Part shown: in pieces, positions 1 through 11,132 of the stretch
How positions within the stretch are numbered: position 1 is the first letter of the stretch
Layout of the letters: every line of letters starts with the position of its first letter
Assembly: GCA_030280995.1 (NCBI GenBank)
Contig: JASXTE010000015.1
Span: 6,125,001-6,189,000, forward strand
Reading direction: 5' to 3'
Source of the DNA: Hemileia vastatrix
Taxonomy: Eukaryota; Basidiomycota; Pucciniomycetes; Pucciniales; Zaghouaniaceae
DNA length: 64,000 nt
The notes under the pieces: generated by a model
The model's input: the letters and a program-made list of their open reading frames with translations, nothing else
What the model was told of the DNA's origin: nothing
The model's database searches: none
Program-made: the position numbers and the translations under genes

Positions 1-228
1 GGGAAATCGGACATAAGATTATGAATTTGATTGGTGTGTCAATGAGGGGGATAACCAAGGGTGTAATTGGGGAATGATGGGGGGAAGATATGGGGAAAAT
101 TGGTGGAATAGGTAAGCAACTCAGTGTTGTGCATCCCAAAAAGTTTAATGTCTATAAAGATGGGATTAAAATCTCGCGAGTATTGCGCTAAATATTTAAT
201 GACGAGCCCGACAAGGGTCCCATAACCT

Positions 229-348
229 GTAGAATGTGCATCAGTAGTGTTTCTCCGAGATGAATCGGAGCTAGTTAGACACGCATTCTACAGTCTATAT
301 ACATGAGTCACATGGTAGTTAAGTTACTATATGTCTATGTACATAACA
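229..348 (-). repeat. Short copia-type LTR fragment, distinct from CopA
   Basis: The segment starts TGTAGAATG and is preceded on its left by CCCATAACC, the same sequence that flanks the 5' LTR of CopA at 15589-15597. It also shares the layout of the CopA LTR: TGTAG start, CTACAGTCTATATACAT core, and an ACATAACA end. It therefore looks like the 5' LTR of a second minus-strand copia element whose body would lie left of the window (1-228 would be leader and gag start; I see no ORF there). The right boundary is uncertain because a C-rich stretch at 364-373 could belong to it or to a neighbour. Confidence 0.45.
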
Positions 349-385
349 CTAACCACATAGACCATCACCCCCCAGTCACATAGGT

Positions 386-495
386 TTTAACTCTTATCTC
401 TTTGAAACTGATTGTGGCTTGGAGGCTTATTTCCCAGCTTTTAACTCTAACTCTAAAGATACTGTTGACCATGTTCTTATCCCCTGAGCTTTTAC
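386..495 (+). pseudogene. LINE ORF2 C-terminus, left part (split by CopA)
   Basis: Read in the frame of TTT at 386, this encodes a Cys/His region followed by TVDHVLIP, typical of the zinc-finger-like tail of non-LTR retrotransposon reverse transcriptases. The codon expected to be the last Cys of that motif is TGA. Removing CopA and one copy of its TTTAC duplication lets the frame continue without interruption at 15778. The protein would have been the C-terminal part of an ORF2 endonuclease/reverse transcriptase. Only the tail is present. Confidence 0.6.
491..495. repeat. Target-site duplication TTTAC of CopA (left)
   Basis: TTTAC directly precedes the left LTR and is repeated at 15773-15777 directly after the right LTR. 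Confidence 0.9.
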
Positions 496-670
496 TGTAG
501 CATGGTGTCAGCCTGTAGAGCTCCGGAAAGAACCGGATTATCATTACTTTACCTGTAGCACGGTGTCAGCCTGTAGAACTCCGGAAAGAACCGGAGAACA
601 GGGGATTCCGCGACTACAGACTATATACATTTGCACACATAAATAAGTACATAGTCCTAGTGACTTAACA
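496..670 (-). repeat. CopA 3' LTR
   Basis: 175 bp, TGTAGCA to CTTAACA. Inside it a shorter CTGTAG...TCCGGAAAGAACCGG block occurs twice in tandem (near 495-535 and 553-595), as it does in the partner LTR at 15598-15772. Each block contains an imperfect CCGG/CCGG hairpin. Confidence 0.9.
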
Positions 671-906
671 TCCCCCCACTTAGTTATGAAAAATATTACT
701 GATATCCCCCCCATGCAAATATAACCAACTCCAAAATGAAAAAAGAAGAGAAATAAAAAAAATGAAAAATAATAGAAGAGAAGTATAACCCCATCACCAC
801 ACACACACATCCTTCCTTCTCAGAATTGTTAGAGATGGGCCCAGTGATTTTGTGAGTATATCAGCCCGCATTTGAGCAGAAGGAACCCATTCCAACGTTG
901 CTTTCT
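671..906 (-). other. CopA 3' untranslated region and polypurine tract
   Basis: On the minus strand this lies between the end of the RNase H reading frame and the 3' LTR. The tract complementary to 672-679 is the likely polypurine primer for plus-strand DNA synthesis. The rest is purine-rich on the plus strand, and I see no gene in it. Confidence 0.6.
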
Positions 907-1138
907 TTAGAAAGAGTTATTTATTAACAATATAGAAACACCTATCCACATTCCGTGTCCGCTTGTTGCCAGGGTTATCTTTTGCATTGGCAATTGCTCC
1001 TTTGTTGTCGCAGAAGATCTTGATAGGGGGAATATCAAGGAAGATATCTTTGAGCAAGTTTGAGATCCAAATTGCGTCTTTCTTACCACCACCAAGTGCC
1101 ACATATTCAGCTGTGCATGATGAATTACTTACTGTCAA
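907..1138 (-). pseudogene. CopA RNase H, C-terminal part
   Basis: The peptide has the hallmarks of the copia-type RNase H domain: SSCTAEYVALGGGKKDAIW near the start, then FCDNKGAIANAKD and an RTRNVD segment equivalent to the usual HxRTKHID. Family knowledge: this domain removes the RNA template during reverse transcription. It ends near the 3' untranslated region and is frame-disrupted relative to the segment at 1210-1530. A second overlapping minus-strand reading (907-1104) is a shadow of it. Confidence 0.8.
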
Positions 1139-1209
1139 CTGGTGCCTTGAAGTCCAAACAATTGGGCAAGAGTTAAGGAGTAGCAGGTGTCCACTTGAGC
1201 TCTTGAGAA

Positions 1210-1530
1210 TTATTTGTTATTCCAAGTGGAATCAGAAAAAGAGAGTAGTTCAAGTGGTGAGTTACGGACAGGGTGGATGTGAAGACAAAGGGTGGTGGTG
1301 TGCTGGACATATCTAAAAAAGTGCTTGAGAGCAATCCAGTGGGTGGCATTAGGTTTGGAGGAGAAGCGTGCCAAACAATTGACTGGGAAAGACAGATCTG
1401 GTCTATTTGCAACTGCCACATAACTGAGAGCACCTAGAATGGAGAGATATTTAGTTGTCTCTATAGCTACCTCTTTGTATTTTGCCGTGGTGATTTCCAA
1501 ATTTTTTGGTAAGGGTGATCTTGTGGTCAA
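1210..1530 (-). pseudogene. CopA RT/RNase H connection region
   Basis: The segment around YLSILGALSYVAVANRPDLS followed by ALKHFFRYVQHT is the strongly conserved stretch between reverse transcriptase and RNase H in copia polyproteins (usual form: YRSLVGSLLYLA..TRPDI, then W..LKRVLRYLKGT). It is separated by frameshifts from the RT segment at 1586-2578 and from the RNase H end at 907-1138. Confidence 0.8.
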
Positions 1531-1585
1531 TCCAGATGGGTTATGAGTCCGTATAATCTTGTCAATGAGCTGAAAATTGTGTAGA

Positions 1586-2673
1586 TCAAAACCTTCTGGA
1601 ACTTCTTTGATAGAAACACCTACTATACCATTTTACCTTCAAACTACCATCCAAACCATCTTCCAAAAACTTTAATACCTCCTCACTACTTCCAGTAACT
1701 ATACCATCATCAACATGTATCCATATCACACCCAAACAATCCTTCTTCCTAAGAACATAGAAACTTTTATCATACTGACTTGCTTTATACCCCAGAGCGT
1801 CCAATTTACTGGCTATATGAAGCCACCAGCATCTTGCTGCTTGCTTTGTACCATATAGGGCTTTCTTTAAGTGTAATGCATTGCCAACTTCATGTAGCTG
1901 GTAACCTTCAGGAGGTCGCACCCAAATTGCTTCATCAATTGGACTGTGAAGGTAAGCAGCAGTGACATCAAAATATTTGACAGGCCATTTGTGATAAGCT
2001 GCTAAAGTGAGGAGAATGTGTTGTGAAGCAAAAGTAGCAGTTGGGGCAAAGGTGTCAGTAAAATCAATACCATATTGTTTTAAAAAACCTTTAGCTACGC
2101 ATTGTGCCTTGTAGATTGGAGTTTTGGAAGAAGAATTTTTTATTGTGAAGACCCATTTTGCATTGGTGAGCTTAGCACCAGGGGGAAGCTTCTCCTCATA
2201 CCACACATCCATATCTTTCATGTTTAGCAGTTCCCTTTTGCTAGCTTGGTCCCACTTGCAACTGTCAGGTGAGATCATAGCTTGCAGATGTGTTCTGGGA
2301 ATAATGGACGATCGGGAAAAACCTTTTTTAACAGTTTCATGTACAGCTTTTTCCTGAGCAATAAGATTTTCCTCATCCTTGAAATCACCTAGCTTCATAT
2401 TATTGAGGATGTTACCTAGAGAGCCCTTAGATAGTGGTGGTTGATAAGCAGCTTTGTGAGCAGGAAGTTGGTCACCAGGGAAAACAGCCATAGCAGATTC
2501 AAAAAAGGAGTTTGATTCCAGGTGCCAAAAAATCCAACCTGCATTATTCAAAGAATAACCTATACACTTACAAATCAAAGCCCATTTGTTCAGTTTACGT
2601 TGTGGTCTTCCAACATTGGCAGGGGCCTTTGTTGTGTGATTTGGCGCTGTTTGTGCATGTCTTAATTGACATC
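1586..2673 (-). pseudogene. CopA integrase C-terminus and reverse transcriptase (RVT_2)
   Basis: Reverse transcriptase of the copia type. Visible landmarks in order: a cysteine- and lysine-rich KLNKWALICKCIGYS stretch that is the usual integrase C-terminal box, WVFTIKN, FDVTAAYLHSPI with the first catalytic Asp, KALYGTKQAARCWW, and IHVDDGIVTG holding the catalytic Asp pair. The reading frame is open through to 2673, where the 1016-bp insert begins, and continues at 3690 after the insert and one 5-bp duplication are removed. A frameshift ends it near 1620. Function: copies the element RNA into DNA. Confidence 0.85.
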
Positions 2674-3689
2674 TGTTAAGGAATTTGGTATTTTTCTGGT
2701 TTTATTCCGTGGATATTGGGTCTGCGGGTATGTGGGTACTATCATTGGATAGCCCTGATTTTTCTCTATATTTTATGTCTTGAAGACATTTTTCATATTC
2801 TGAGTTTTAAGGTGTCATTTCCTCATTTTTCATTTATAAAAGATTGCTGTTTAATTTTGTTTTTCGTGTTTTACAGGCTAACCTTAAGTATTAGGGTTAA
2901 GTGCTTAGTACCATTGGATAGAGCTAATTTTTCTCTATATTTCATGTCTCAATTTTGTTATAGTGAAATTCCATGTTTTAAAGGTTTTAGTAGTTGTAGC
3001 TAGTTTTTCTAAGTAGATTAGTAGTTTTTATTGGTTTTCTGGCTTCAGGGAGGCCGGGCCGCTTAAGGTGGCATCTCCAACGTTGGGCGGCCTGCCCGCC
3101 TCTGTTTTAGGAGGTTGGGGAGCGCTCCAGGATGGTTTTTTATGCAATCTGGAAGGGACAGGCGCCAGATTGGTGGGTGCACATGGGCTTTTAGTGGTCT
3201 GTGTGTACATAGTGAATAAGACAGTTTGGGGCAACCTTAATCATCATACAACCATCCGGAGGTGATATCATTGTTCCTCACTCAGTTTTCACTGTTTTCT
3301 GGCCAAAATTGGCTGTGTTTGTTGCAAGTGAGCTCTTTATTTAACTTAACTTTGGCAACTGTTTTCTCTGTTATAGTCTTGCAAGCTATAGCAAGTATTA
3401 TTGCTGTCTCTGGTGTGGATTTGCAGCCAGCATCAAGTATCTTTGCTGTCTCTGGTGTGGACTTTGTTCTACATTTCAGTTCATTGGTCTGGTAGTCTAT
3501 CTGGTGACTACTTTCTTGGCTCATCAAGCAGTCAAGTGTGTTAAATAGGAGCTTTAGCAAAACAGGAACCAACTTACTTTAGCAAGTAAATCTCACTCTA
3601 TTTTTCTAAAGGGACAGGGGATTTTCTCTCTGGTTTTTCTCCAACTCCCTTGGTCAAGGCCTATAGCTAGTACTATAGGATTGTCTACA
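2674..3689 (-). mobile_element. Solo-LTR-like insertion in CopA pol
   Basis: 1016 bp, reading TGTAGACAATCC to CCTTAACA on the minus strand, with termini like those of copia LTRs. It is flanked by ACATC (2669-2673) and ACGTC (3690-3694), a 5-bp duplication with one substitution. Removing the insert and one duplication restores an uninterrupted CopA pol frame, so the boundaries are well supported. No internal coding region is seen. A diverged partial copy starts with the same terminus at 41841. Internal features are a degenerate direct repeat near 2745-2790 and 2910-2950 (GGATAG..TTTTTCTCTATATTT) and two STPETA-coding repeats near 3395-3470. Confidence 0.8.
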
Positions 3690-3978
3690 ACGTCTGGTTT
3701 CTTTATGGATATGGACAAAAGCAGTTTCACCAAATATTCTGAGGTTTGAGTAAGTTGGGTCACAATTGTACATGAGCTTCAAAGGAGTTTTGTCACCAGT
3801 ATTTACATTGGGGATCTGGTTGTGAACATGAGCTGCCCATTTTTAAGCAAGGCCCCAGAAGCATTCAGGTAGTTCTCTTGCTAGTAAGATTGTCCTGGCA
3901 ATGTCACCAACAGTTTGTTGAAATGTTCCACTGATCCATTTTGTTCATGATGATGAGGACAGATGATTTCATGAGTAG
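3690..3978 (-). pseudogene. CopA integrase, C-terminal half of core
   Basis: The minus strand encodes, over two frames, HHHEQNGSVEHFNK (containing the third catalytic Glu of the DDE triad), a leucine-rich helix, and LRIFGETAFVHIHKE. These are typical of copia integrases. At 3978 it is cut by GypA. Its N-terminal half continues at 12821. One in-frame stop and a frameshift lie within the segment. Confidence 0.75.
3974..3978. repeat. Target-site duplication AGTAG of GypA (left)
   Basis: AGTAG directly precedes the left GypA LTR and recurs at 12821-12825 directly after the right LTR. Confidence 0.9.
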
Positions 3979-5151
3979 TGTCAGTATAGTCTAGTATATA
4001 AGTATGATATAATAGTGTTATTTTATGATCCTACTACTTATTGATAAATGATTTAGTGATTAAACCTCAGGGGAAGACTAATAGAATAGTTATACTCAAA
4101 TAAAACTCACAATACTTTGATTTAAATGTGTGCTAGTGGTGGAAAATAGAAGAATAAAATATAGTTATAGCTTATATAAAGATAATATCAATTTATAAGG
4201 GCTTTATAATATATTTCTGAATGCTAATAATTGTATTGTAGTGTTGGTTTGAATTGTAGTAATTGAATGATGATAATAAACCGTCAAAATCCCTCCTTAC
4301 ATATACCCAAATCCACTGGAGTGCACAGACCTTCAATCCAGATGATGTCACTGCTATCCCCGGCAATTACAGCACTGTGAGGGCTCATCACCTCCCCATG
4401 GCGTCCACTTCAAGCAGTTTCAACACCCAGACCTCCAGTAAGGACCCTCCATCACTATTAATAATAACACAGATCCATACCATAAATAGAAAACCCAGAT
4501 AAAAGCGGATACCATAAAGAAACAGGTAAAATAAATAATCAAAAAGAGATTTAATGAAACTAAAAGCATATAAAGGAAACAAATAAAATTTACAAGCCCC
4601 CAATAACATCCCCAAGCATCCACATTAACCCAGAAACATCCTTCCAACCCATAAATCCGTGAATAACCATCCAAGGAAGTAATTTGAGTTGTCCAAACTG
4701 GGTGTATGCGCCTGATATAGGTGTCTATGCTTCTTTAGGCGTTGTGAGTCCACTGATTTCGTCCATATGACCTAAAATAAGCAGAAAAACAAAGGTTATA
4801 GGCTATTAAGGGGCTAAAACCCACTTATATACCTAAATATACATAATATACTGCATATTTCACTGAATATAAGATTTATGTATACATATAAGCTTATGTA
4901 TGTCAATAATTACTTCATATCACTTAAGATAAGTATATTATGACTCCATTATCACCTTAATAAGTATTATTAGGCCATGGATAAGCTATTTAAACTATTA
5001 TAAATTATATAATAGAATAATAATTATATATATATAATAAAAAAAAATATTATTATTTTAACCTTATTTTTAAGATATAAGCTTAATCTATTTAAGGTTA
5101 TCTTATTTTAAGCATAAGAAATACTCAGTCCTAAGGATATTTAGGCTGACA
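3979..5151 (-). repeat. GypA 3' LTR
   Basis: 1173 bp, nearly identical to the 5' LTR at 11644-12820. Next to it at about 5152-5164 the minus strand reads GGGGTGAGGGAA, the polypurine tract, found also before the GypB 3' LTR at 31069-31080. Confidence 0.93.
4420..4674 (-). CDS. LTR-encoded hydrophobic ORF (GypA 3' LTR copy)
   Basis: 84 codons from MDGYSRIYGLE to WRSGC, on the same strand as gag-pol but inside the LTR. The protein is rich in Trp, Tyr, Phe and Cys and has two to three stretches long enough to cross a membrane (ICFLYMLLVSLNLFLIIYF; then VSAFIWVFYLWY). I do not recognise the family. The same ORF is open in four other LTR copies in this window. It may be a by-product of LTR sequence or a real small membrane protein; see the finding on conservation. 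Confidence 0.4.
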   Translation of the reverse strand: MDGYSRIYGLEGCFWVNVDAWGCYWGLVNFICFLYMLLVSLNLFLIIYFTCFFMVSAFIWVFYLWYGSVLLLIVMEGPYWRSGC

Positions 5152-5265
5152 TTCCCTCACCCCAAAAAAAACAATAAAAAAAATGTTAAGACATTTTAAT
5201 TAAAACTAAGGAGTGAAATAATAAAATAAAAAAAAATTTATAATACATATACCGAATGAACAGTA

Positions 5266-5631
5266 TTATTTAGATTTAAATTTCTTCAAGAGATTTTTAA
5301 GATCAGAGATTTCATTTTCTGGAATCCACTGGTCATATTCACTTGATTTATTTTTAAATCTTAATAGATACTCAACTCCCTTTTCTTTAGTAAGGTGTCT
5401 CTTTTTAAGTATCTTTTCAATTTCTGCCTTTTCCACTATTTCTTCAGGTTGCTGTTTATGCCTTCCTGATATTCTTGGAAATAGAGCAGTATCATTAGAA
5501 TGGTATGGTTTTATAAGAGAAATAGGAAATACTGGATGTTTTCTATCATATGGTGCATATAGAATAACCTCAACAGCATTATTACCAACCATCTTTTTAA
5601 CTACAAATGGTCCAATGAATGGATCCTTCAA
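5266..5631 (-). pseudogene. GypA pol C-terminus: GPY/F module and chromodomain
   Basis: After a 1-nt frameshift near 5690 this frame carries KDPFIGPFVVKKMV (GPY/F-like integrase tail) and then IEKILKKRHLTKEKGVEYLL with RFKNKSSEYDQWIPE, a recognisable chromodomain (the usual form is YLVKWKGY..ENTWEP). Family knowledge: integrase-fused chromodomains steer chromovirus insertion to particular chromatin. Here the frameshift separates it from the integrase. Confidence 0.8.
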
Positions 5632-5645
5632 TTTAACATTACCAT

Positions 5646-8600
5646 TTAAATTGAAATGTAGCGTTGAAATAAGGACTTCATCCTCCTCTTTAACATTTGT
5701 TCTTTATGGGCTTTACCCCATCTTTTCTTTTCATACTCAAAAGCCTTATTTATACATTCTTGAGCATGTTTTCTGCATAATTCCTGCATCTGAAGAAAAT
5801 ATTTAGTACCTGGATGGATATCCAATATAGGTAACTTATTAAGAGTTTTAGCAGGGGTATTAGGTACATAACCCAACCATAACTCAAATGGCTTTTTGCC
5901 AGTGACAGAATGTACTGTACTATTATATGCAAATTCTAAACCTGGGATAAGGGTTACCCAATCATGTGTGAATTTGTCATTGTCTTTAAAATTAAGACCA
6001 AAAGCACAGTATCTTCTTATCATATCTTCTAAGGTTTGTATCATTCTTTCTGCTAGCCCATCAGTTTGTGGATGTTGTGCTGTAGAAAGCTTTAATTGAC
6101 ACCCTGAAACATCCATAAGTGACGTCCAGAACTCAGAAGTAAATTTAGGATCTCTGTCAGAAACTATTGCTTTGGGGAAACCTGCTGTATTTAACATTTG
6201 TGTCCTCCATAAAAAAGCTAAGTCCTTTGCAGAAACCTCTTTTTGGGTAGGAATAAATTTACACATCTTTGTAAATCTATCTACAATTACCCAGCAGGAG
6301 TTATAACTCTTATGCCCTGCTATTGGCAAACCTGTTACAAAGTCCATGTTAATGATTTCCCATGGAGCTTTTGGTTGCTCAATTTGTTTTAATAAACCAG
6401 CTCTTTTTCCTGTTAATCGTTTAGATTTTTGACAAGAATCACATGTTTCAACATATTTCTGAACATCCTCAGACATGTTAATCCACCAAGCTGCGTTTTT
6501 TACTCTGGTTAATGTTTTATGGTAGTCAAAATGACCTGCTAATATATCATCATGACATATACTTAACATTAACTCCTTCATTGAAGGGGGAATTACAATT
6601 ACATTACTTAATTTTTTCCTGTAATATATAAAACCATCCTCAATGGAAAATTTTCCTTTTTCTAATGCCTCTTTATACTTAATTGGTAATGTTTTTATTA
6701 AAACATTCATTGAAGCATTATATGGATCATTTAATATTGTAGTTAATTTACTTAAGTCAGGATCTGAATTATAATTATCAAGAATTGATTGCATAAATTC
6801 ATCCTCAAGATCTACAATATAAATACCATAAATTTTAATAATCTCTGACTCAGGGACATAAGCAGGATTATCATCATTATTAGGCAGAGGTACTCTAGAT
6901 AACAGATCTACATTAGAGTGCAAGGTTCCTGCTCTATGTGTAATAGTCATCCGTCCTCTGTATTCTTGTACAGCTAATTGCCATCTAAACATGTGTCTAT
7001 TAGGAGTTTTCATGTTTAAGAGTGACTTAACTGCACTACAGTCAGTTATTAACTCAAATTTTTGGTCTTCAAGGTAATAATGTAGCTTTTCAAGAGCCCA
7101 TACTACTGCCAAACATTCAAGTTGAGTAGCACCATATTTCAATTCACCACTTCTCAGAGTACGTGAAATATAGCAGATTACTACTTCTGACATTTTACCT
7201 TCAATAAGTTGTTTTTGATGCAAAGCAGCACCCAGTCCAATAAAACTTGCATCTGTATATAATACAAAAGGTAATTGGAAATCTGGTAATCCCAAGATAG
7301 GAGCTGTCATTAAACATTCTTTCAACTTATTAAAAGCTTGTTGTCTTTCATTATTCCAAATGAAAGCTTCTGATTTCTTTATCAGTGTGGTCAGTGGTGC
7401 AGCAATTGATTGGTAGTTTTTTATATATTGTCTATGATAACCACACATTCCAAGAAAAGATTGTACATCCTTCACATTTTGAGGAATGCCAATATTCTTT
7501 ATTGCAGCCACTTTATTTTGGTCTACACATATTTGTAAGCCAGATACAATATGACCAAGCACTTTTAAAGATTCAAACACAAATTTACATTTTTTCAATG
7601 CAAGGGTCATTTTTATTTCATCCATTTTCTGAAATACTTTCCTTAAATGGATTAAGTGCTCATCAAAAGTTTTAGAGAACACTATGATGTCATCAATGTA
7701 TACCATTAACCATCCCTCAATCATTTCATTATGGAATGTTATATCCATTAACTTTTGAAATACTGATGGAGCATTTTTTGGTCCAAATGGCATTCTGACA
7801 TACTTATAAATTCCCATGTGTGTTGTTATCAACAAAAAGTTCTGTGAATTCTTTTCAACAGGAATTTGATGGTACCCTTTATTTCCATCTAGGCAACTTA
7901 TATATTTAGCACCTTTAAGGGTAGCATGTATAGAGGCAATCCTTGGCAAGGGATAAATATCATCTACTGTAAATGTATTTAATGCTCTATAATCACCACA
8001 CAGTCTTGCTTTATCTTGTTCATAAGAAATTAGCACTGGTGATATTACACAATATTTTGGTGTAGTTTCAACCTTTTCAAGAATGTTCATTTTTAATAAC
8101 ATCTTAATATTATTCTCTATGTCTTTCCTCTTCATTGGTGAAGCAGGGTATGGTTTCTTTTTAAGACTAGCAGGAATATTATTTATATCACAGGTTAAAC
8201 TAATCTTCATTTCATGATCTTTTACAAGGCCAAGTTCATTTGTACCATGTGCAAAAGCCATTGGAAATGCTTTAATTAATTCCAAAATATTATCTTTCTC
8301 AGTTTCACTTATCTGAGTGCCAAATGATGCTTTTGAAATTTCTGTTTCCAGAAGTTCCATCTCATTGGATTCTCTTCCTTTAGACGGGGAATTCGTTACT
8401 GACACAATGTGTAAGACTGTGTTAAAAGAATTTATTTTAAATTTCCTTTTACCATTCATTCCAATTGTAAAATTGTTATTAGCAGGGTCTAATTTTACAC
8501 CAAATTTAGTCAGAATATCATTTCCAATGATAAAACAGTTACTACAATTAGTATTATCCATTACTACAAAGTCACAAGTTACCCTTACATAACCATGTTG

Positions 8601-9167
8601 GTGTTTAAAGAAAACAGCAGCTTTGTATTTACCAATAGGGTGTAGTACTGATCCAAAACCTCTCCAATATTTATTTTGAAGTGGTTCAAGCTTAAACTCA
8701 TATTCACTATCAATTTTCTGTAATGTATTAGTGGAAACAACTGAACCAGCAGCTCCTGTGTCCAATACTATATTAACACTTTCACCAGAAATGATAGCTG
8801 GAAACGTGATAGGTGTCATTCTAAAGTTATCAGCTTGTATGTCCTTAATGATTTCAGCATACTCAAAATTCATTAAAGATTCATTTGAGTCCATATTTAA
8901 TATTGGATTTTCAAAGATGGACAAATCATCTTCCAACATACAGACTTCATTTTCATCACTATATGAGATATTGCTGTCATAATCACTTGATTCTTTACTT
9001 TTTTCAGTTTCAGTTTCAGATTCACGTTGATTTTCAACAATATTTATGTTTTTCTCACATTTGTGACCTTTGACCCAAGGTTTGTTACACTTATAACAAG
9101 TATTTGTTTCATACTTTTTAGGTACTACAGGTGCAGTAGGTTTTTTCTGCTTCTCCTGAAGTGTTTT
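5646..9167 (-). pseudogene. GypA pol: zinc knuckle, protease, RT, RNase H, integrase
   Basis: One long frame, same phase as the gag segment and separated from it only by a stop at 9168-9170. Order: knuckle CYKCNKPWVKGHKC (about 9056-9100), retropepsin VLDTGAAGS, reverse transcriptase with CLDGNKGYHQIP and YIDDIIVFSK (about 415 residues after the Met at 8939), RNase H with YTDASFIGLGA and TDCSAVKSLL, integrase HHCC finger (HDDILAGHF ... CDSCQK) and catalytic core (MDFVTG, SDRDPKF, LAERMIQ). A 1-nt loss near 5690 breaks the frame before the chromodomain. Gag and pol form one ORF in this family, without a programmed shift between them. Confidence 0.9.
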
Positions 9168-11132
9168 TTAATTCTGAGTTTTTACAGGTTCAACATTTTG
9201 CTTATAAGTGGAATACCTTGATTCATACTTATGGTTTAATAATATTTCATTGCAAATATTAATAAAGTCAGAATATTCAGTAACATTTAATGTTCTAGCT
9301 ACAACAATGTCTCTGACAGATATAGGTAATTTGTATATTATCTTATCTTTCCATAAGTTAAAATCCATATGAGGCTCAATGGCTTTTAATATTTTGTTTA
9401 AATTCATAAAAAATACCATAGGTTTGTCACCATTCAACGGATTATACCTAGTCTTCTCATAAAGTCTCTGCTGAGTAAGCCTGAATTTAGAACCTCCAAA
9501 TTGTTTTTCAATAAGTTGTTTCCATTCAGCCCAAGAGTAGTCTCTACCCTCACTTAAGACAGCTTCAAACCATAATAAAGCAACATCCTTAAATAAAGAA
9601 ATTAATTTTGATGTTATCTCTTCATCTGGTAACTTATATGAGAGTTTCAAGTTGTCAATTCTTTGAATAAAATGTTGCCAATCAGAGCTGGCTTCCCCAT
9701 CATAAGTTGGGTACTGATTTATTTTATGCCAGTTTTTCTGATTGGAATTTATCTCACTAATCTTAGGTAAATTCAACAACTCATTCACTTTTGATAAATG
9801 GTCTTGTATTTCTTCCTGCACGGATTTGTGACTTACATTTTCAGATTTGACACTACCACCAGATTGTTTTACTTGTGGTGGTACAGGGAAGGAATGAGAT
9901 TCACTTTTGCCAATGAAAGGATTATTATTATATTGATTATACTTATGATTTTCCTGGTTCATTAGTAGATTGGCAGTTTCAATCTCAACTTTAGTTAATC
10001 TTTGTAGCAACTCAGAGACACTTTGATTTGTCTGGGCAAAAGATAACTTTGTTCTTGATTCAGTTTTAAATAAATGTGTTTCATATAATTTTACTAACTC
10101 ACAAAATTTGTTTGAAAGGTCATTATATTTATTACTCAATGAATCATATTTAAGAGTTAGAGACAAATGTTCTTTCTCTAATTCTTTATTACGTGTTGCT
10201 AATTGAGAAATGTTTAATGTCAAGGATGAAATTGTATCATTAGGGAGCTTAACTGTCTGTTCCTCACAATCAGTCATTCTATTCCACAATGCTGAAACAA
10301 TTCTATGGACAGTTGGATTATTGTTGAAATATTCCATGTCCTCCTTTTCAATTCTCTCACTCTCCTGTGAACTTCTCATCTCACTAGTAGGTGGTTGCAA
10401 CTGAGGAGTAACTGTATTATCATTGTATATAGTACTGTTATTTTGGACAAAAGACAAGTCAGGTGTATCTACTCTAAAACCTAAATTTCTTAAATCCTCC
10501 TCTATTTTTTGTACAGATTTAACATCAATAGAATTACCTATATTGTAATTATCAGTATTATTTCCAATCTGAGAGGGTAATTTACTTACCAAGGGATGGT
10601 TGCCAGTCCTGATTTTTGGCGCTTTTTTCCCTTGTAAGGGTGAGCTGAGGAAGTCAGATGAGGGGGTGGATCCCTGTTGCAACTGTGGCTTGTCCACTGT
10701 TGGTGAAACCAGTCCCATTTCCATTTGTCTACCAGAATTTTCTCCTGGGAGTGAGTGGACCCTCCTTGGGTAGGGGGTTGCTGATTTGATTGACTGGGCT
10801 GGCCTCCCTTTAATTCTGCCATTGCCTGATTCATCTGCTGAAACCCTACCTTGCAATTGTTTTGCAACTGCTCTACTTCTTTGAACATGAGAGATTTTGA
10901 TTCCTCCAGCTTCAGAACCTGTTTGGCCAGGTGGGACAGTTGATCCTGAAGAGGAGGAGACATCTTTTTTATAGTTATCTTTATTAAGAGGGCGTCCTTT
11001 TCCTCTATACTCATGCTTTCTGGCTGGGGGTACTGTTGTCCCTCCATGGTGATGTCCTGGAAAGTTTTTGTTAGCTTTAGACCTGGTATTATAAGCAGGC
11101 TTTTCACTTACACTGTCCTGGGGAGCACTCAT
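9168..11132 (-). pseudogene. GypA gag (N-terminal part of fused gag-pol)
   Basis: 654 codons from MSAPQDSVSEK. The first ~180 residues are basic, Ser/Pro/Gly-rich and probably disordered. Residues ~280-400 are predicted coiled coil by eye (LATRNKELEKEHLSLTLKYD region). The capsid-like part follows, with WPKI-type YPTYDGEASSDWQHFIQRI and FKDVALLWFEAV. The frame ends at a TAA where GypB has TCA, so the knuckle and pol are cut off by a single base change. The start is supported by the identical Met context in GypB (25093) and GypC (23374). Confidence 0.88.
10586..11107 (-). CDS. Alternative-frame ORF overlapping GypA gag
   Basis: 173 codons wholly inside gag in another frame. The part from MEGQQYPQPESMSIEEKDAL through LAKQVLKLEESKSLMFKEVEQ to NQAMAELKGGQP looks like an ordinary coiled-coil protein, more protein-like than the low-complexity main frame. 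The same frame is open over the same length in GypB (25118-25639), and a shortened form survives in GypC (32447-32791). It ends at ATCCCTTGGTAAGT, which includes a splice-donor-like GTAAGT conserved in all three elements. It may be a second gag product or a spliced exon; expression is unknown. Confidence 0.45.
   Translation of the reverse strand: MKSLLIIPGLKLTKTFQDITMEGQQYPQPESMSIEEKDALLIKITIKKMSPPLQDQLSHLAKQVLKLEESKSLMFKEVEQLQNNCKVGFQQMNQAMAELKGGQPSQSNQQPPTQGGSTHSQEKILVDKWKWDWFHQQWTSHSCNRDPPPHLTSSAHPYKGKKRQKSGLATIPW

Noticed and set aside
544..810. 88-codon minus-strand ORF across the CopA 3' LTR and polypurine tract
   Set aside because: Composed of LTR and homopurine sequence read through; no protein-like pattern.
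3028..3234. Pro/Ser-rich minus-strand ORF in the solo-LTR-like insert
   Set aside because: Lies inside a non-coding insert whose boundaries are set by the target duplication, and it is not kept in the second copy.
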